Below are positions 17,047-26,263 of a stretch of 64,000 bases of DNA, in pieces. Origin of the DNA: Denitromonas iodatirespirans (GTDB lineage Bacteria; Pseudomonadota; Gammaproteobacteria; Burkholderiales; Rhodocyclaceae); the NCBI RefSeq assembly GCF_018524365.1, contig NZ_JAEKFT010000002.1, positions 186,001-250,000 of the forward strand, written 5' to 3'. The translations under genes were made by a program, and so were the position numbers. A model generated the notes under the pieces. The model saw nothing but the letters and a program-made list of their open reading frames with translations, did not search any database and was not told where the DNA came from. Position 1 is the first letter of the stretch; each line of letters starts with the position of its first letter.

Positions 17047-17984
17047 TGCGCCTGGCCTTCATCCTCGACCCCATCGAACACCTCAAAGCCTACAAGGATT
17101 CGAGCGTCGCCATGATGCGCGCCGCCGCGGCGCGCGGGCACCAGGTGTTCAGCATCCAGCGGCCCGACCTGTCCTGGCGCGAAGACCGGGTGATGGCGCG
17201 CGCGCAGCACCTCACGCCGACTGCCGACAACGCCGCCTGGTATGTGCCGGGCGAGGTCACCACCGTGGCGCTGACCGAGTTCGACGCCGTGCTGATGCGC
17301 CAGGACCCGCCCTTCGACTTCGAATACCTCACCGCCACCTGGCTGCTCGAACGCGCGGTGCAGGCCGGCGCGCGGGTGTACAACGATCCGCGCGCGGTGC
17401 GCGACCACTCCGAAAAGCTGGCCATCACCGAGTTCGCCGAATTCACCGCGCCGACCTGGGTCGCGCGCGATGCCGGCGATCTCAACGCCTTCATTGATGA
17501 AATGGGCGACACCATCCTCAAGCCGCTCGACGGCATGGGCGGGGCCGGCATCTTCCGCGTGCGCGCCGACGACCCCAACCGCAACGCCATCATCGAGACG
17601 CTCACCGAGCTGGGCCGCCACACCATCATGGCGCAGCGCTACCTGCCGCAGATCGCCGAGGGCGACAAGCGCGTGCTGATCATCGGCGGCGAGGTGGTGC
17701 CCTACAGCCTGGCGCGCATCCCCAAGGCCGGCGAGACACGCGGCAACCTGGCTGCCGGCGGGCGCGGCGTGGCCATGCCGCTGACCGAGCGCGAGCGCGA
17801 GATCGCCGAGGCGCTGGCACCGACGCTGTGGGCGCGCGGGCTGCTGATCGTCGGCCTCGACGTGATCGGTGGCCACCTCACCGAAGTGAACGTCACCAGC
17901 CCCACCTGCATGGTCGAGATCCACGACCAGCAAGGCTTCGACGTCGCCACCCGGGTCATCGAGACGCTCGAAGCGGCCGCCTGA
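17043..17984 (+). CDS. gshB: Glutathione synthetase
   Basis: ATP-grasp enzyme that adds glycine to gamma-glutamylcysteine in the cytoplasm. The 313 residues match E. coli GshB in length. Signatures are FILDPIEHLKAYKDSSVAMM at the N-terminus, MRQDPPFDFEYLTATWLLE, KPLDGMGGAGIFRV (ATP-binding loop near 165), and GLLIVGLDVIGGHLTEVNVTSPTC at the metal/substrate site. The ATG at 17043 overlaps the previous stop; a longer frame upstream is only an overlap with gshA. Confidence 0.95.
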   Translation: MMRLAFILDPIEHLKAYKDSSVAMMRAAAARGHQVFSIQRPDLSWREDRVMARAQHLTPTADNAAWYVPGEVTTVALTEFDAVLMRQDPPFDFEYLTATWLLERAVQAGARVYNDPRAVRDHSEKLAITEFAEFTAPTWVARDAGDLNAFIDEMGDTILKPLDGMGGAGIFRVRADDPNRNAIIETLTELGRHTIMAQRYLPQIAEGDKRVLIIGGEVVPYSLARIPKAGETRGNLAAGGRGVAMPLTEREREIAEALAPTLWARGLLIVGLDVIGGHLTEVNVTSPTCMVEIHDQQGFDVATRVIETLEAAA

Positions 17985-18068
17985 GCGCCGGTGTGACATG
18001 CTGGGCTGTGCCGGGCCCGGCGTGCATGCTACTGTCACGTCTCCCTTGTTCGAAATGATGCGATAAGC

Positions 18069-19163
18069 ATGAATGCACCCGCGACCCTACCGGCCTTCGC
18101 CTCGCCGGCCGACAACCCCGACGAGCTACGCCTCGAGTTCAGCGGCAGCGGCGGCGCCTACTTCAAGATCTGGATCGTCAACCTGCTGCTGAGCATTCTC
18201 ACCCTGGGCATCTACTCGGCCTGGGCCAAGGTGCGGCGCGAGCGCTACTTCCTCGGCAACACCCTGCTCGACGGCTCGGCCTTCGACTACCATGCCGACC
18301 CGGTCAAGATCCTCAAGGGCCGCCTGCTGGTGATGGCGGCCATCGTGGTGGCCAACATCGCCGTCGAGTTCAACCCGCTGCTCAACCTCGTGGTGATGCT
18401 GGTCTTCGCCGTGCTGCTGCCGTGGATGATCTCGCGCGCGCTGCGCTTTCGCGCCCACAACACCAGTTGGCGCGGCCTGCGCTTCGGTTTCGACGGCCTC
18501 GCCTGGGGCGCCGCCAAGGCCTGGGTGCTGTGGCCGATCGCCGGCGTGCTCACCGCCGGGCTGTTGTTGCCCGTGGCCCTGGCCAAGCAACGGCGCTACC
18601 TGATGAACCACCTGCGCTTCGGTCAGGCGCCGTTCGAGATCGACCTGCCAGTCGGCGCGGTGTATCGCGTCTTCGGCCGGGTGCTGCTGCTGTCGATTGC
18701 GGTGTTCGGGCTGCTCGGCCTGGTCGCCGCGCTGCTGATCGGCTCGGTCGATTTCTTCGCTGCGAGCGGGCTTGACCCGTCCTCCCGCGGCGCCGCCATC
18801 GGCCTGACGATCTTCACCGCGGTGGTGGTGTTCTACCTCGGCCTGGCGCTGATCGCGCCCTATGTCAGTGCCCACCTGTCCAACCTCACCTTCAACCACA
18901 GCAACCTGGGCGAGCACGGCTTTCTCGCCGATCTGGCGCCCGGGCGCTATGTGTTCATCGTACTCACCAACTGGCTGCTGACCGCGTTGACGCTCGGTCT
19001 CTACCGCCCCTTCGCGGCGGTGCGCCTGTGGCGCTACCGGGTCGAGCACCTGGCCGTGTTGCCGGCTGCGCCGCTCGACGACTTCGTCGCCGCACAGGAA
19101 GAAGAGGCGCGTGTCATCGGCGAAGAGGCGGCCGACTTGCTCGATGTCGACCTGGGCTTCTGA
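18069..19163 (+). CDS. YjgN family (DUF898) membrane protein
   Basis: A 364-residue inner-membrane protein with about 8 hydrophobic segments. The DUF898 signature LTLGIYSAWAKVRRERYFLGNTLLDG (near 46-71) is clear, and a second related stretch (LTALTLGLYRPFAAVRLWRYR) occurs near 305-325, reflecting the internal repeat of the family. The function is unknown. It is followed after 2 bp by an M48 peptidase, an arrangement often seen, so the two are probably one operon; the peptidase may act on membrane proteins. Confidence 0.85.
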   Translation: MNAPATLPAFASPADNPDELRLEFSGSGGAYFKIWIVNLLLSILTLGIYSAWAKVRRERYFLGNTLLDGSAFDYHADPVKILKGRLLVMAAIVVANIAVEFNPLLNLVVMLVFAVLLPWMISRALRFRAHNTSWRGLRFGFDGLAWGAAKAWVLWPIAGVLTAGLLLPVALAKQRRYLMNHLRFGQAPFEIDLPVGAVYRVFGRVLLLSIAVFGLLGLVAALLIGSVDFFAASGLDPSSRGAAIGLTIFTAVVVFYLGLALIAPYVSAHLSNLTFNHSNLGEHGFLADLAPGRYVFIVLTNWLLTALTLGLYRPFAAVRLWRYRVEHLAVLPAAPLDDFVAAQEEEARVIGEEAADLLDVDLGF

Positions 19164-19165
19164 AC

Positions 19166-20191
19166 ATGGCCCAGATCGATGCTCGCCTCTTCGACGGCCA
19201 GTCCAGCCGGCCGCACGCGGTGCGCCTGTGCGCCGTGGCCGGCGGCATCGATCTGTTGTTCGAGGACGGCAGCGGCCGGCGCGAGCGCCTCGCCCCGGCG
19301 GCGCTGACCTGGCATGAGCCGCTCGGGCACGCCACGCGCCGGGTCGACCTGCCCGGCGGGCGCCATTGCGAGCTGGCCTGCGGCCCGGCGCTGAGCGATT
19401 TCCTGCGCGCACTCAACCACCGCGAGCGGAGCATCACCCATTGGCAAGGCAGCGGCCTGCGCGTGCTGGTGGCCATCGTGCTGATCCTGGCGGTCGGCGC
19501 GGCCGGCTACCGCTGGGGTTTGCCGCTGCTGGCACGGGGCGTGGCCCATGCCCTGCCGACGGCGGCGGTGCAAACCCTCGACGCGCAGCTGCTCAAGACC
19601 CTCGACGACGGCGGCCTGCTCGAACCCACGGCGCTGGCACCGGCGCGTATCGCCGCGCTGAACGCCGAAGTTGCTCCGCTGCTGGCCGCGCGCCGCAGTA
19701 CCGACCCGGTGCGCCTGCATTTTCGCCAGGCGCCGGCTTTCGGCGCCAATGCCTTCGCGCTGCCCGGCGGCGACATCGTCGTCACCGACGCGCTGGTGGC
19801 GCTGGCGCCCAGCGATGCCCATGTGGCCGCGGTGGTGGCGCACGAGCTGGGCCATGTGGCGCATCGCCACGGGCTGCGCAATCTGATCCAGGCCTCGGTG
19901 CTGGCCGCGGTGATCGGGGTATGGACCGGCGATGTCAGCTCGCTGGCGACCGTTGGCGCGACGATGGTCGCCAGCGCCGCTTATTCGCGCGATTTCGAAC
20001 GCGAGGCCGATGCCTGGGGCGCCGATCTGCTGCACCGCAGCGGCCGCTCGCCGGCCCTGCTCGCCGACATGCTCGAACGCCTCGAGCAGGCACACCGGCC
20101 GGGCGGGAGAGGTGGCGGCCTGAGCGACTATCTGTCCAGCCATCCGGCCACCGCCGAGCGCATCGAGCGCCTGAACCGCCCGACACAGTGA
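19166..20191 (+). CDS. M48-family membrane metallopeptidase
   Basis: A 341-residue peptidase. Residues 1-90 form a small cytoplasmic beta domain, one transmembrane helix follows (GLRVLVAIVLILAVGAAGYRW, near 94-113), then an M48 peptidase domain with AAVVAHELGHVAHRHG (HExxH near 225) and the downstream FEREADAWGADLL with the third zinc-ligand Glu. The active site would face the periplasm if the N-terminus is inside. The gene starts just after yjgN. Related to YfgC/BepA and LoiP-type quality-control peptidases, but with its own N-terminal domain. Confidence 0.85.
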   Translation: MAQIDARLFDGQSSRPHAVRLCAVAGGIDLLFEDGSGRRERLAPAALTWHEPLGHATRRVDLPGGRHCELACGPALSDFLRALNHRERSITHWQGSGLRVLVAIVLILAVGAAGYRWGLPLLARGVAHALPTAAVQTLDAQLLKTLDDGGLLEPTALAPARIAALNAEVAPLLAARRSTDPVRLHFRQAPAFGANAFALPGGDIVVTDALVALAPSDAHVAAVVAHELGHVAHRHGLRNLIQASVLAAVIGVWTGDVSSLATVGATMVASAAYSRDFEREADAWGADLLHRSGRSPALLADMLERLEQAHRPGGRGGGLSDYLSSHPATAERIERLNRPTQ

Positions 20192-20243
20192 GCGGTAGCG
20201 CCGGTACAATCGCCGGCTTGTTCGCCAACTGCATGGCCCGACG

Positions 20244-21272
20244 ATGTTCCTGAGGATTCTCCTGCTCTGCCTGGCCGTGGCGCTGACCGGCTGCAGCCGC
20301 AGCAGCGTGCACCAGCAAGAAGCCTTCGTTTTCGGCACCCGGGTCGAAGTGCTGGTGTGGGGGAACGACGACGCGGCCGCGCAGCATGCGATGGGCGCCG
20401 TGCTGCGCGAGTTCGACCGCCTGCACACCGCCTACCACGCCTGGTCGCCGTCCGAGCTGACCGCCCTGAATGCGGCGCTGGCGAACGGCGAGCGCGCCCC
20501 GGTGTCGGCCGAGCTGGCCACGATGCTGGCTGACGCCCAGCGGCTGGCGGCGATCGGCGACCAGTTGTTCAACCCGGCGCTGGGCAAGCTGGTGGCCTTG
20601 TGGGGCTTTCACAGCGACCAGTTCAGCCCGCAGCAACCGGCGCCGACGGCCCTCCGCGCGCTGGTGGACAGCGCGCCCAGCATGGCCGACCTGCACATCG
20701 ACGGCGGCGAGGTGTGGAGCGACAACCCCGATGTGCAGCTGGATCTGGGCGGTTATGCCAAGGGCTACGCGCTCGACCGCGCGGCGGCGATCCTGCGTGC
20801 CGAAGGCATCGAGAACGCGCTGATCAACATCGGCGGCAATGTGATGGCGCTGGGGCGCAAGGGCGACCACCCCTGGCAGGTCGGCATCCAGCATCCACGC
20901 GCGCCGCAGCCGATCGCCGTGCTGGCGCTCTACGACGGCGAGGCGATCGGCACCTCGGGCGACTACCAGCGTTACTTCGAACTCGACGGCCGGCGCTTTT
21001 CCCACCTGATCGACCCGCGCACCGGCGAGCCGGCCTCTGGCACCCAGGCGGTGACGGTGCTGGTGCCGCCGCGCGTAGGCGCCGGGGTGCTGTCCGACGT
21101 GGCCAGCAAGCCGGTCTTCCTGGCCGGCGATGGCTGGCGCGAAATGGCGCAGCGCTACGGGGTGGAGATGGCGCTGCGGGTCGATGCCGACGGGCGCATC
21201 GCGGTGACCCGCGACTTGCGCGCCCGCATGAAGCCGCTCGGCGGCATCGAGATCGACCGGGTGGTGGACTGA
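20244..21272 (+). CDS. apbE: FAD:protein FMN transferase
   Basis: Periplasmic enzyme that attaches FMN to a Thr/Ser of target proteins such as NqrB/C or RnfG/D. The 342-residue product has a lipobox (LTGC near residue 15), so it is a lipoprotein. ApbE motifs: LDLGGYAKGYALDRAA, ALINIGGNVMALG, GTSGDYQRYFELDGRRFSHLIDPRTG. TACAAT at about 20205 is a possible -10 element. No Nqr or Rnf genes lie in the window, so the flavinylated partner is elsewhere. Confidence 0.92.
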   Translation: MFLRILLLCLAVALTGCSRSSVHQQEAFVFGTRVEVLVWGNDDAAAQHAMGAVLREFDRLHTAYHAWSPSELTALNAALANGERAPVSAELATMLADAQRLAAIGDQLFNPALGKLVALWGFHSDQFSPQQPAPTALRALVDSAPSMADLHIDGGEVWSDNPDVQLDLGGYAKGYALDRAAAILRAEGIENALINIGGNVMALGRKGDHPWQVGIQHPRAPQPIAVLALYDGEAIGTSGDYQRYFELDGRRFSHLIDPRTGEPASGTQAVTVLVPPRVGAGVLSDVASKPVFLAGDGWREMAQRYGVEMALRVDADGRIAVTRDLRARMKPLGGIEIDRVVD

Positions 21273-21333
21273 GCCCTGCCCGCCATGCTCGGGGCTCGGC
21301 TACAATGGCCTGTCCCCCGGCCGTGGGTTGCAC

Positions 21334-21747
21334 ATGATCGGATTGCTCCTCATCACGCACGCGAATCTTGGTGACGCCATGATCCAGTGCGCCTGTCATG
21401 TGCTCAACCGGCAGCCGCCGCTGCTGCTGCAGATCGGCGTGACGGCGCAGGACGACCCGCGCGACCTGTTGCCGGTGGCGCAGGAGATGCTCCAGCAGCT
21501 GGACCAGGGCGAGGGCGTGTTGATCCTCACCGACCTGTACGGCGCCACGCCGGCCAACCTGACCCTGTCGCTGCTGCGCCCGGGGCATGTCGAGGCCGTC
21601 GCCGGGGTCAATCTGCCGATGCTGCTGCGCGTCTTGAACTATCGGGAGTACCCGCTCGATGTCGTGGTCAAGCGGGCCGTGGCCGGCGCCTGCGACGGTG
21701 TGCTCCAGATGAAACCGATCCGGCCCGAGAACACAGAGAAAAGATAA
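21334..21747 (+). CDS. PTS EIIA component, mannose-type
   Basis: A 137-residue EIIA-Man domain protein. The phosphorylated His is in LLITHANLGDAM (His near 10), and LTDLYGATPANL is the second signature. Such stand-alone IIA proteins in betaproteobacteria receive phosphate from HPr without a sugar-specific IIC, so they act in regulation rather than sugar import. The ATG at 21334 is preferred; a TTG two codons earlier is also open. TACAAT at 21302-21307 may be the -10 element. ptsH follows after 4 bp. Confidence 0.88.
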   Translation: MIGLLLITHANLGDAMIQCACHVLNRQPPLLLQIGVTAQDDPRDLLPVAQEMLQQLDQGEGVLILTDLYGATPANLTLSLLRPGHVEAVAGVNLPMLLRVLNYREYPLDVVVKRAVAGACDGVLQMKPIRPENTEKR

Positions 21748-21751
21748 CGCG

Positions 21752-22021
21752 ATGCCCCGAACCGATGTCGAAATCATTAACCGGCTGGGCCTGCACGCCC
21801 GTGCCTCGGCCAAGCTGACGCAGACCGCCAGCAGTTTCCCCTGCGAGGTATCGCTGGAACGCAACGGCCGCCGCGTCAACGCCAAAAGCATCATGGGCGT
21901 GATGATGCTGGCGGCCGCCCGCGGCGCGACCATCACCATCGACACCGAGGGCGAGCAGGCCGACGAGGCCATGCAGGCGCTGCTCGATCTGATCAAGGAC
22001 CGCTTCGGCGAAGACGAATAA
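21752..22021 (+). CDS. ptsH: HPr phosphocarrier
   Basis: An 89-residue HPr. GLHARAS carries the phosphorylated His (near 15), and NAKSIMGVMML contains the Ser of the regulatory site (near 46) used by HPr kinase in organisms that have it. It carries phosphate from EI to the EIIA encoded upstream. Central gene of the EIIA-HPr-EI operon. Confidence 0.93.
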   Translation: MPRTDVEIINRLGLHARASAKLTQTASSFPCEVSLERNGRRVNAKSIMGVMMLAAARGATITIDTEGEQADEAMQALLDLIKDRFGEDE

Positions 22022-22099
22022 CACGATGCGGCGGCCCATGCGCGGGCTGCCGGTCGAACGGGCGCAAGGGCCCACGGTGGCCCGCCCGAAAGGGGGAGT

Positions 22100-23833
22100 A
22101 TGCCTTTTACCCTGCACGGCCTCGCGGTGTCCCAGGGCATCGCCATCGGCCATGTCCATCTGGTTTCCCACGCCCTGCTGGAGGTCAACCACTACCAGGT
22201 GCCGCCGCGCCGGCAGGCCGCCGAAGTGGCGCGTCTGGATGCGGCCGTCGACACGGTGCGCAGCGAACTGGGTGAGCTGAAAGCCACCGCCGATCAGCAG
22301 CAGGGGCATGGCGAGGTCGGCGCGCTGGTCGATCTGCACCTGATGTTTCTCGACGATCCGATGCTGATCGACGCGGCCCGTGCGTTGATCGAGGCGCGGC
22401 GCTGCAACGCCGAATGGGCGTTGGTGCAGCAGATGGAGCTGCTGATCGAACAGTTCGACCAGATCGAGGATGCCTATCTGCGCGAGCGCAAGGCCGACGT
22501 GATCCAGGTGGTCGAGCGGGTGGTCAAGGTGCTGCTCGGCCATCCCGGGCGCCTGCCCAAGCGGCGCAAGAGCGATCTGGGCACCATCGTGGTGGCACAC
22601 GACCTGTCGCCGGCCGACACCATCGGCTTTCGCGACCATGACATCGCCGGCTTCGTCACCGATGTGGGCGGGCCCACCAGCCACACCGCCATCGTCGCCC
22701 GCAGCCAGGCCATTCCGGCCGTGGTGGCGCTGCACAACGTGCGCCATCTGGTGCACGACAACGAGCTGATCATCATCGACGGCACGCGCGGCGTGGTGAT
22801 CATCGAGCCCGACGAGCACATCGTCGAGGAGTACACGCTGCGCCAGTCCGAGCTGGCGCTGGCGCAATCGCGGCTGCAGCGCCTCAAGGACACCCGCGCC
22901 ACCACGCTCGACGGCGAGGAGGTCAAGCTGCTGGCCAACATCGAGCTGCCCAAGGACGCCATTGCTGCGAGGGCGGTGGGGGCCGACGGCATCGGCCTGT
23001 TCCGCACCGAGTTCCTGTTTCTCAGCCGCGACGGCCTGCCCGACGAGGACGAGCAGTTCGAGGCCTATCGCCGGGTGCTCAAGAAGATGGACGATGCGCC
23101 GGTGACCATCCGCACCCTCGATGTCGGCGCCGACAAGGCACTCGACAGCATCGGCAAGCGTAGCACCGAGGCCAACCCGGCGCTGGGCATGCGCGCGATC
23201 CGCTACTCGCTGTCCGAGCCCAAGGTCTTCCTCACCCAGTTGCGCGCGCTGCTGCGCGCCTCGCACTACGGCAAGCTCAAGATCCTGCTGCCGATGCTGG
23301 CCCATGCCCACGAAATGGACCACGCGCTGGCGCTCATCGCCCAGGCCAAGGCGCAGCTGACCGAGCGCAAGCAGAAGTTCGATCCGCGTGTCGAGGTCGG
23401 CGGCATGGTCGAGGTGCCGGCGGCGGCGCTGGCGCTGGGCATGTTCGTGCGCCGGCTGCAGTTCCTGTCGATCGGCACCAATGACCTGATCCAGTACACC
23501 CTGGCCATCGACCGCACCGACGAGGCGGTGGCGCACCTCTATGACCCGCTCCATCCGGCGGTGCTCAAGCTGATCGCCGGCACCATCCAGACCGGCGTGC
23601 GCTACGGCCTGCCGGTGTCGGTGTGCGGCGAGATGGCCGGCGACACGGCCTACACCCGGCTGCTGCTGGGCATGGGGCTGCGCCAGTTCTCGATGCAGTC
23701 GACCCAGATGCTCAGCGTCAAGCAGGAAATCCTGCGCGCCGACCTGGTGGATCTGGCCCCCAAGGTGCAGCGCATCCTCAAGATGGACGAGCAGGAGCGG
23801 GTGCACGAAGCGGTCGAGCGTCTGTACGGCTGA
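22100..23833 (+). CDS. ptsI: PTS enzyme I
   Basis: PEP-protein phosphotransferase, 577 residues, normal for EI. The phosphorylated His is in GGPTSHTAIVAR (near 193-204), the catalytic C-terminal PEP-binding barrel has GIGLFRTEFLFL, LDVGADK, EVPAAAL and the Cys in VCGEMAGD. It autophosphorylates with PEP and passes phosphate to HPr. GGGGGAG upstream is a good ribosome binding site. No sugar-specific permease is present, so this is the phosphorelay of a regulatory PTS. Confidence 0.95.
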   Translation: MPFTLHGLAVSQGIAIGHVHLVSHALLEVNHYQVPPRRQAAEVARLDAAVDTVRSELGELKATADQQQGHGEVGALVDLHLMFLDDPMLIDAARALIEARRCNAEWALVQQMELLIEQFDQIEDAYLRERKADVIQVVERVVKVLLGHPGRLPKRRKSDLGTIVVAHDLSPADTIGFRDHDIAGFVTDVGGPTSHTAIVARSQAIPAVVALHNVRHLVHDNELIIIDGTRGVVIIEPDEHIVEEYTLRQSELALAQSRLQRLKDTRATTLDGEEVKLLANIELPKDAIAARAVGADGIGLFRTEFLFLSRDGLPDEDEQFEAYRRVLKKMDDAPVTIRTLDVGADKALDSIGKRSTEANPALGMRAIRYSLSEPKVFLTQLRALLRASHYGKLKILLPMLAHAHEMDHALALIAQAKAQLTERKQKFDPRVEVGGMVEVPAAALALGMFVRRLQFLSIGTNDLIQYTLAIDRTDEAVAHLYDPLHPAVLKLIAGTIQTGVRYGLPVSVCGEMAGDTAYTRLLLGMGLRQFSMQSTQMLSVKQEILRADLVDLAPKVQRILKMDEQERVHEAVERLYG

Positions 23834-23884
23834 CATGACCCGATGGTTTGACTTTTGCCGGACGGGACGCTAACTTTCGGGCTC

Positions 23885-23940
23885 ATAGCGCCGATTTGAC
23901 AATCAGCTTGCGGGCGCTCAATAAGTTCGGCTAAAGCGAG
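23885..23940 (+). promoter_or_regulatory. SAM-II riboswitch upstream of metX
   Basis: The aptamer core matches the known SAM-II pattern: stem AGCGCC (23887-23892) pairs with GGCGCT (23913-23918); between them lie GATTTGA and CTTGC, and after them AATAAGT and GCTAAAG (23930-23936), in the order and spacing of metX/metA SAM-II aptamers. The 3' conserved segment pairs back into the loop to make the pseudoknot in the family. It is followed directly by a terminator hairpin, so SAM binding probably switches metX transcription off. Lies 60 bp before the metX start. Confidence 0.88.
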
Positions 23941-23943
23941 GGC

Positions 23944-23979
23944 AACCCGGTTTGCGCCTCACGGCCGACCGGGTTTTTT
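23944..23979 (+). terminator. Intrinsic terminator between SAM-II aptamer and metX
   Basis: AACCCGGT (23944-23951) and ACCGGGTT (23968-23975) form an 8-bp stem with a 16-base loop, followed by a run of six T (23974-23979). It ends 15 bases before the metX ATG. It is well placed to be the expression platform of the riboswitch and also stops read-through from ptsI. Confidence 0.85.
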
Positions 23980-23994
23980 GCTTTCGGGATCACC

Positions 23995-25134
23995 ATGACG
24001 CAGCCTCAATCCGTCGGTGTCGTCACACCGCGCACCCAGCGCTTCACCGAGCCGCTGCCGCTCAAGAGCGGCGGTTGTCTCGACGAATACGAACTGGTCT
24101 ATGAAACCTATGGCACGCTCAATGCCGACCGCTCCAACGCGGTGCTGGTGTGCCATGCCCTGTCCGGCTCCCATCATGTGGCCGGCTACTATGCCGATGC
24201 GCCGGAGCGGGCCGGCTGGTGGGACAACCTGGTCGGCCCCGGCAAGCCGCTCGACACGCGCAAGTTCTTCGTCATCGGCGTCAACAACCTGGGTGGCTGC
24301 TACGGCAGCACCGGCCCGACTTCGATCAACCCGGCCACCGGCCAGCCCTGGGGCGCGGCTTTTCCCTTCGTGACGGTGGAAGACTGGGTCACCTCGCAGG
24401 CGCGCCTCGCCGATGCGCTGGGCATCAAACGCTTCGCCGCGGTGGTCGGCGGCTCGCTCGGTGGCATGCAGGCGCTGTCGTGGACGCTGCAGTACCCGGA
24501 CCGCGTGGCGCATGCCGCGGTGATCGCCGCCGCGCCGCGACTGTCGGCCGAGAACATCGCCTTCAACGAGGTGGCGCGCCAGGCGATTCTCACCGATCCG
24601 GAATTTCATGGCGGCGACTACATCGCCCATGGCGTGGTGCCCGAGCGCGGCCTGCGTCTGGCGCGCATGGTCGGACACATCACCTATCTGTCGGACGACG
24701 CCATGGCCGAGAAATTCGGCCGCAGCCTGCGCCACGGCAAGCAGGTGTTCAGCTACGACGCCGAGTTCGAGATCGAGTCCTACCTGCGCTACCAGGGCAA
24801 GAAGTTCGCCGGCTACTTCGACGCCAACACCTATCTGCTGACCACCAAGGCGCTCGACTACTTCGACCCCGCCTTCGAGCATGGCGGCAACCTGCCCGCG
24901 GCGCTGTCGCGGGCGCAGGCAAATTTCCTGGTGGTGTCTTTCTCCACCGACTGGCGCTTCCCGCCCGAGCGCAGCCACGAGATCGTCGAGGCGCTGCTGC
25001 ACAACCGGCGCAACGTCAGCTATGCCGAGATCGACTCGGCTGCCGGCCACGACTCCTTCCTGCTCAGCGACGCCATCTACCACGGCGTGCTGTCGGCCTA
25101 TTTCGACCGCATCGAGGTGAGCGGCCATGACTGA
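23995..25134 (+). CDS. metX: Homoserine O-acyltransferase
   Basis: Alpha/beta-hydrolase-fold enzyme that activates homoserine (with acetyl- or succinyl-CoA) for methionine synthesis. The 379 residues show [12 protein letters not shown], the nucleophile elbow [10 protein letters not shown] (Ser near 160), the Asp in STDWRFPP and the His in AGHDSF. Betaproteobacterial MetX proteins are often succinyltransferases; acyl choice is not decided here. Expression is under the SAM-II switch just upstream. metW overlaps its 3' end by 8 bp. Confidence 0.94.
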   Translation: MTQPQSVGVVTPRTQRFTEPLPLKSGGCLDEYELVYETYGTLNADRSNAVLVCHALSGSHHVAGYYADAPERAGWWDNLVGPGKPLDTRKFFVIGVNNLGGCYGSTGPTSINPATGQPWGAAFPFVTVEDWVTSQARLADALGIKRFAAVVGGSLGGMQALSWTLQYPDRVAHAAVIAAAPRLSAENIAFNEVARQAILTDPEFHGGDYIAHGVVPERGLRLARMVGHITYLSDDAMAEKFGRSLRHGKQVFSYDAEFEIESYLRYQGKKFAGYFDANTYLLTTKALDYFDPAFEHGGNLPAALSRAQANFLVVSFSTDWRFPPERSHEIVEALLHNRRNVSYAEIDSAAGHDSFLLSDAIYHGVLSAYFDRIEVSGHD

Positions 25135-25717
25135 ACTGCGCTACGACTTCCAGGCCATCGCCGAATGGATCGGCGAGGGCGAGACGGTGCTCGACCTGGG
25201 CTGCGGCGACGGCAGCCTGCTGCGCCATCTGCAGGACACCCGCGGCGTGCTGGGCTATGGCGTGGAGGCCGATCCGGAGAATGTGCGCGCCTGCATCCGC
25301 AACGGCATCAACGTGCTGCAGATCGACCTCGAACGCGGCCTGGCCGGCTTCGAAGACGGCTTCTTCGACCATGTGGTGATGAGCTTCTCGCTGCAGGCCA
25401 TCCACAACACCGTCGGCATCCTCACCGAGATGCTGCGGGTCGGCCACGAGGCGGTGGTGAGCTTCCCCAACTTCGCCTACTGGCGCCACCGCCAGGCGAT
25501 TCTCAACGGCCACATGCCGGTCTCCGAGAACCTGCCCTACCAGTGGTACAACACGCCCAACGTGCGCTTCTTCACCATCGCCGATTTCGAGAGCCTGTGC
25601 GAGATGAACGGCATCGTGATCCGCGATGCGATCGGTTTCGACGAGGGCGAGCGGGTCAAGGAAGAGCCCAACTTCCTGGCCAGCGTCGGGCTGTTCCGGC
25701 TCGGTCGCGACCACTGA
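25127..25717 (+). CDS. metW: MetW methyltransferase-like protein
   Basis: A 196-residue class I SAM-dependent methyltransferase fold, with [15 protein letters not shown] as the SAM-binding motif I and the family stretch [22 protein letters not shown]. MetW always accompanies MetX in many proteobacteria and is reported to be needed for its activity; a methylation target is not established. It starts 8 bp before the metX stop, so translation is coupled. Confidence 0.92.
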   Translation: MTELRYDFQAIAEWIGEGETVLDLGCGDGSLLRHLQDTRGVLGYGVEADPENVRACIRNGINVLQIDLERGLAGFEDGFFDHVVMSFSLQAIHNTVGILTEMLRVGHEAVVSFPNFAYWRHRQAILNGHMPVSENLPYQWYNTPNVRFFTIADFESLCEMNGIVIRDAIGFDEGERVKEEPNFLASVGLFRLGRDH

Positions 25718-25720
25718 GCG

Positions 25721-25873
25721 CCTGAGCGTCTTTCGTTCATGCCCGCTCGTCCCCCCAGAGACGCCCTGCTCGTCGTTGCAAATGCTCGCCATCGCCCGAG
25801 CTATGGCTGTGCTTTGCGCCTGGATCAGGCCGTCTCTGGGGCGCCGCTCGGGCTCGCCCGTAAAACGCTCAGG
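25721..25873. repeat. Long imperfect palindromic repeat (about 153 bp)
   Basis: Almost the whole stretch folds back on itself around 25797. Matching arms are CCTGAGCG (25721-25728) with CGCTCAGG (25866-25873), CCCCAGAGACG (25753-25763) with CGTCTCTGGGG (25831-25841), and inner GCAAA...GCCAT with ATGGC...TTTGC and CGAGC blocks. It has no gene. It lies directly after metW. The size and symmetry suggest a dispersed palindromic element or transcribed hairpin, not a simple terminator. Confidence 0.75.
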
Positions 25874-25900
25874 CTCTGAGGCCGGCGACGGCCACAATAA

Positions 25901-25928
25901 AAAGGCCCGCGCATCGCGCGGGCCTTTT
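25901..25928. terminator. Bidirectional terminator between metW and a convergent gene
   Basis: A 12-bp stem AAAGGCCCGCGC/GCGCGGGCCTTT with the 3-base loop ATC, with T-run on the plus side (CTTTTG) and TTTTTAT on the minus side. It serves metW from the left and the small convergent gene from the right. Confidence 0.88.
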
Positions 25929-25945
25929 GCTTCTGGCGGACGGGT

Positions 25946-26263
25946 TCAGCCGACGGCGAAGGCCTTGACGTCCACCTTCATCACCGGGCGGCCCAGCGCC
26001 ACGGCGGTGGCCGCGGCAAACCGCTTGGCCCAGTCGCCGCCTTGTTTGAAGCGGGCCTCGCCGCCGTACTTGGCCACGTTGAGGATCATGTCCAGCACCA
26101 GCACCTTGCCCATCGGGTTGCTCGGCGTGCACTCCAGGTCTTCGAACTCCTGCGCGAACCAGGCGCGCGCGGCGCTCTTGTCCATCCCCTCCAGATCGGA
26201 GTCATGGACGACGAATTCGTACTCCTGCGACGGGCCGAACGAGACGAGCACTTGCTGTGACAT
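25946..26263 (-). CDS. Conserved-looking small protein of unknown function
   Basis: Not recognised. The 105-residue product starts QVLVSFGPSQEYEFVVHDSD, is acidic in the first half and mixed alpha/beta in appearance, has no signal peptide or membrane segment, and contains MGKVLVLDMILNVAKYGGEARF in the middle. ATG 26263 follows AGAGGAGAA, a strong ribosome binding site; the longer frame upstream is rejected. Divergent to thrH and ended by the shared terminator. Confidence 0.65.
   Translation of the reverse strand: MSQQVLVSFGPSQEYEFVVHDSDLEGMDKSAARAWFAQEFEDLECTPSNPMGKVLVLDMILNVAKYGGEARFKQGGDWAKRFAAATAVALGRPVMKVDVKAFAVG

Noticed and set aside
21668-23836. 722-codon minus-strand frame opposite ptsH-ptsI
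   Set aside because: Low-complexity composition and complete overlap with two unmistakable PTS genes.
23944-23979. Treating the hairpin before metX as only a ptsI terminator
   Set aside because: It directly follows the SAM-II aptamer and ends 15 bases before the metX ATG, so a switch role is more likely.
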